Source of the DNA: Rhodoplanes sp046000175
GTDB taxonomy: Bacteria > Pseudomonadota > Alphaproteobacteria > Rhizobiales > Xanthobacteraceae
Assembly: GCF_046000175.1 (NCBI RefSeq)
Contig: NZ_JBEOMB010000025.1
Span: 33,107 to 97,106 of the forward strand
DNA length: 64,000 nt
Direction of reading: 5' to 3'
Shown: positions 61,682-64,000 of the stretch, in pieces
How positions within the stretch are numbered: position 1 is the first letter of the stretch
How the letters are laid out: each line of letters opens with the position of its first letter
Notes under the pieces: model-generated
The model's input: only the letters and a program-made list of their open reading frames with translations
Database searches by the model: none
Told to the model about the DNA's origin: nothing
Position numbers and translations under genes: made by a program

Positions 61682-62667
61682 CACGCGGCTCTCCCGTCGG
61701 TGCGCACGATGCGGACGCGCCGTTCGGAACCGCCGTCGCCGAGGCGCAGCTCGGCCGCCGCGAACAGGCGATCGACGATCATGTGATTGCCGCGGACCCG
61801 GTAGTTCACGAGCTCCGAGGTCTTGCCCTCCGGGCCGACGATGAACAGCGGCGGCATCTCGCCCTGGCCGATGCCGCGCGGGAACGCGATGTAGACCTTC
61901 TTGCCGTCGTCGAAGGCGCGGAGCGGCCGCCAAGGCGGCGCGTCGCCGTCGATCACGTAGCGGAACCGCAAGGCGTCGACTTCGAGACCGGTCGCGACCG
62001 GAACGGCCGTCTCGGCCGCGGCGTTGCGTTGGTGCAGCGCGATCAGGCGGTCGTGCGGATAGTCCCACGAGACCGAGGCCATGTAGGTCTTCTCGGTCGA
62101 GCGCAGCTCGAGGTGATAGGTCCGGCGGTCGGTGTTGATCACCAGATTGGTGACGAGGTCGGGCCGGGTCGGCTTGACCAGGATGTGGATCCGCTTCGCC
62201 GCGCTGGTGCCGCTCTCGGCGTCACCGATGATCCAGCGCACCGTGTCGCCGGCCGCGATCGGGCCGGAGCCGACGAGCTGCTCGCCTTCCTGCAGGGCGA
62301 TGTCGGTGACCTGCCCGGGCGCGGCATAGACTTGGTAGAGGGCGCCCTCCGAGAAGGGATAGACCTGGACCGCATTGATGTAACCGGACCTGCTCGGCTC
62401 GACCCGCGCCGCCGTGTTGGCGCGGTCGACCCGCTGGCGGGGGTCACGCGGCTCCGGCGGCGACTTGCCGCCCGGCAGCGGCTTGAGCTGACCCGGGAGC
62501 GGCAGCGGCTTGGGCAGCTCCACCACCTCCACGGGTCGCGGCGGCTCGGCGACCAGGGAGGCGGGCTCGGGCGGATCGTCATACGCGATCCCGGGTGGCT
62601 TGAACGTCGCGCAGCCCGCGAGCAGGGATGCGGAGACGACGCAGAGGACGAGCGAACGAGGCCGCAT
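61678..62667 (-). CDS. trbG: Conjugal transfer protein TrbG (VirB9-like)
   Basis: A 329-residue lipoprotein-like precursor (SASLLAGCATFKPP, lipobox LLAGC) of the VirB9/TrbG family. It has the N-terminal beta domain (AVQVYPFSEGALYQVYAAP, TDIALQEGEQLVG) and C-terminal strands that bind the VirB7/TrbH partner and form the outer-membrane pore with TrbI. ATG 62667 overlaps the trbF stop by one base (TGATG). Confidence 0.94.
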   Translation of the reverse strand: MRPRSLVLCVVSASLLAGCATFKPPGIAYDDPPEPASLVAEPPRPVEVVELPKPLPLPGQLKPLPGGKSPPEPRDPRQRVDRANTAARVEPSRSGYINAVQVYPFSEGALYQVYAAPGQVTDIALQEGEQLVGSGPIAAGDTVRWIIGDAESGTSAAKRIHILVKPTRPDLVTNLVINTDRRTYHLELRSTEKTYMASVSWDYPHDRLIALHQRNAAAETAVPVATGLEVDALRFRYVIDGDAPPWRPLRAFDDGKKVYIAFPRGIGQGEMPPLFIVGPEGKTSELVNYRVRGNHMIVDRLFAAAELRLGDGGSERRVRIVRTDGRAAW

Positions 62668-63353
62668 CAGCCGAGCTCCTTGGACCAGGCGAGGGAATGG
62701 ACGTAGATGCCGAGCGGGTTCTTGCGCAGGCGCTCGGCGTCGCGCGGCAGGTCGAGCACGATGGTGAGGATGGCGACCCATCGCTCGGTCACGGCGAGGC
62801 TGCCGTTCTCGTAGCGCCGCTCGATCCAGGCGACCCGGAAGCTGTCGGGCGAAGCGCGCACCACGCTCGCGATCTCGACCGTCACCTGGACCTTGCCGAT
62901 CCTGGCGAAGGGATCGTGGACCCGGGCATGGTCGTTGAGGGCGAGCGCACCCTTGTCGGTGACGAAGTCGTAGGCCGCGAGCCAGCTCTGGCGGACGATG
63001 ACCGGATCGGCCGGGAGCGCCCGCACGTTCTCGATGAAGTGGGCGAGGTGCCAGGCGATCTGCGGGTCGCTGGGGCGATAGTCGCCGAGCGCCGGGGCGA
63101 CGGCCTGGGCCCGACCCTGCCGGTCGACCTCGACGACCCAGGGGGTGACGGCGCCGCGGGCGTGCTGCCAGACGAGGCCGATCGCAAGGCCACCCGCTAG
63201 AGCGAGAGTGCCGAAGGCCATGAGCCGCCAGTTGCGGGCCTGGACCCGGGCGGAGCCGATCCGCTCGTCCCAGACCTGTCCGGCCTTCTGATACGGGGTC
63301 TCGGGCTCGGGCGTCCGGCCGTAACGCACCGAGGGACGGCGGAAGACGATCAT
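62667..63353 (-). CDS. trbF: Conjugal transfer protein TrbF (VirB8-like)
   Basis: A 228-residue inner-membrane protein with one transmembrane helix (about residues 44-64) and a periplasmic VirB8-like domain. Landmarks are VRYGRTPEPETPYQKAGQVWDER, FIENVRALPADPVIVRQSW and the end NPLGIYVHSLAWSKELG. It nucleates assembly of the conjugation channel. ATG 63353 overlaps the trbL stop (ATGA). Confidence 0.95.
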   Translation of the reverse strand: MIVFRRPSVRYGRTPEPETPYQKAGQVWDERIGSARVQARNWRLMAFGTLALAGGLAIGLVWQHARGAVTPWVVEVDRQGRAQAVAPALGDYRPSDPQIAWHLAHFIENVRALPADPVIVRQSWLAAYDFVTDKGALALNDHARVHDPFARIGKVQVTVEIASVVRASPDSFRVAWIERRYENGSLAVTERWVAILTIVLDLPRDAERLRKNPLGIYVHSLAWSKELG

Positions 63354-64000
63354 CGGCGATCCTCCGACAAGGGAATCGAGCTGCCGCCACCGCCGTGGTC
63401 ACCGGAGCGCACCGCATGCGCGGCGACCGAGGCGCCATGGGCGGCGGTCTGGTGGCGGCGCAGGTTCTGGGCCCATGCAGGGGGACCGGCGGACGCGTTG
63501 GCCTGTCCGGACGAAGCGCTGCCAGCAGGCCGGGCCATCGCACCGAAGCGATCGGCGACGGCCGCGGCTCCGGCGCGGGCGACGCCCCCTGCTCCGGCGG
63601 CCGCGGCCTTCAGGCCGGTCGCGCCGGAGGCCGCGGCACTCGTCCGGTAGGCCGAGACGGCCCCTCCGGCCGCACCGGCTCCGCCGCGCGCAGCACCGGC
63701 GAGCGCGCCGATACCGGAGCGCGCACCGATCGCGCCGACGGCGCCGATGCCACCGGCCGCGAGCGCGGTGCCGGCTGCGGCGCCGGCGCCGAGCTGCGGG
63801 CCGCCGCTGACGAGGCCGTTGGCGATGCCTGGCCCGAAGATGCCGAGGCCGAGCAGCGCCAAAGCGCCGAGGGCGAGCGCCATCGCGTCCTCGAAGGTCG
63901 GTTGGCCGCCGCCGAAGCCGCGGGTGAACTCGCCGAACAGCGTCGTGCCGATGCCGACCACGACGGCCAGCACCAGCACCTTGATGCCGGAGGAGACGAC
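63350..64000 (-). CDS. trbL: Conjugal transfer protein TrbL (VirB6-like), C-terminal part
   Basis: The frame is open to the right edge, so the N-terminus is missing; 216 residues are visible. They begin with hydrophobic helices (SSGIKVLVLAVVVGIGTTLF and MALALGALALLGLGIFGPGIANGLVSG) and then a Gly/Ala-rich low-complexity tail typical of TrbL/VirB6 proteins. It is a polytopic inner-membrane part of the transfer channel. Confidence 0.92.
   Translation of the reverse strand, partial: VVSSGIKVLVLAVVVGIGTTLFGEFTRGFGGGQPTFEDAMALALGALALLGLGIFGPGIANGLVSGGPQLGAGAAAGTALAAGGIGAVGAIGARSGIGALAGAARGGAGAAGGAVSAYRTSAAASGATGLKAAAAGAGGVARAGAAAVADRFGAMARPAGSASSGQANASAGPPAWAQNLRRHQTAAHGASVAAHAVRSGDHGGGGSSIPLSEDRR

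Overview
The window is high-GC alphaproteobacterial DNA, most likely from the order Hyphomicrobiales (Rhizobiales). The evidence is gene order. The block lpxB-lpxI-lpxA-fabZ-lpxD-bamA-rseP-dxr-cdsA-uppS-frr-pyrH-tsf-rpsB and the block tatD-metG-holB-tmk-dac-rlpA are classical for that order. RpsB has the long C-terminal extension usual there, and LpxI replaces LpxH. Two chemoreceptors suggest a motile organism. No species can be named from the sequence alone.

Layout. (1) 1-2.0 kb: 3' end of gltX, then gltA with a FixK/FNR-like box upstream and a clear terminator. (2) 2.1-5.4 kb: a NIT-HAMP-MCP-PilZ chemoreceptor and a parDE toxin-antitoxin pair, which sit between gltA and lpxB. (3) 5.5-20.7 kb, minus strand: the envelope and translation block (lipid A, outer-membrane assembly, isoprenoid and phospholipid precursors, ribosome recycling, UMP kinase, EF-Ts, S2). 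(4) 20.9-22.4 kb: manganese catalase and an unknown small protein. (5) 22.7-28.9 kb, plus strand: a LysR regulator, a 2-oxoglutarate oxygenase, an alpha/beta hydrolase, a three-part NMT1-type ABC importer and a cytidine-deaminase-like enzyme. This looks like an uptake and breakdown cluster for a small nitrogen-containing ring compound. (6) 29-37 kb, minus strand: metallo-hydrolase, tatD, metG, holB, tmk, D-Ala-D-Ala carboxypeptidase, rlpA. (7) 37.2-49.5 kb: single housekeeping and accessory genes (chemoreceptor, trehalose synthase-like GH13, degenerate peptide deformylase, Na+/H+ antiporter and others). It includes a candidate 69-nt small RNA behind what looks like a class II FNR promoter.

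(8) 49.5-64 kb is accessory DNA. A VapBC-like pair is flanked by two copies of one palindromic repeat. An AT-rich orphan gene follows, then a 94-bp element with perfect 29-bp inverted ends, then a possible attachment site resembling the 3' end of guaA. Next come an AbiE-type toxin-antitoxin pair with two palindromic operators, a cassette built from a STAS-like/winged-helix protein, a small protein, a cysteine-rich protein and a GHKL ATPase, and a SPARSA-type short Argonaute system (SIR2-APAZ plus short pAgo). The right edge holds conjugation genes trbL-trbF-trbG-trbI and a DUF2274 gene. I read 51.3 kb to beyond 64 kb as the end of an integrative and conjugative element carrying a defence island.

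Interspersed palindromic repeats of at least five families lie between genes from 26 kb onward. No rRNA, tRNA or CRISPR array was found.
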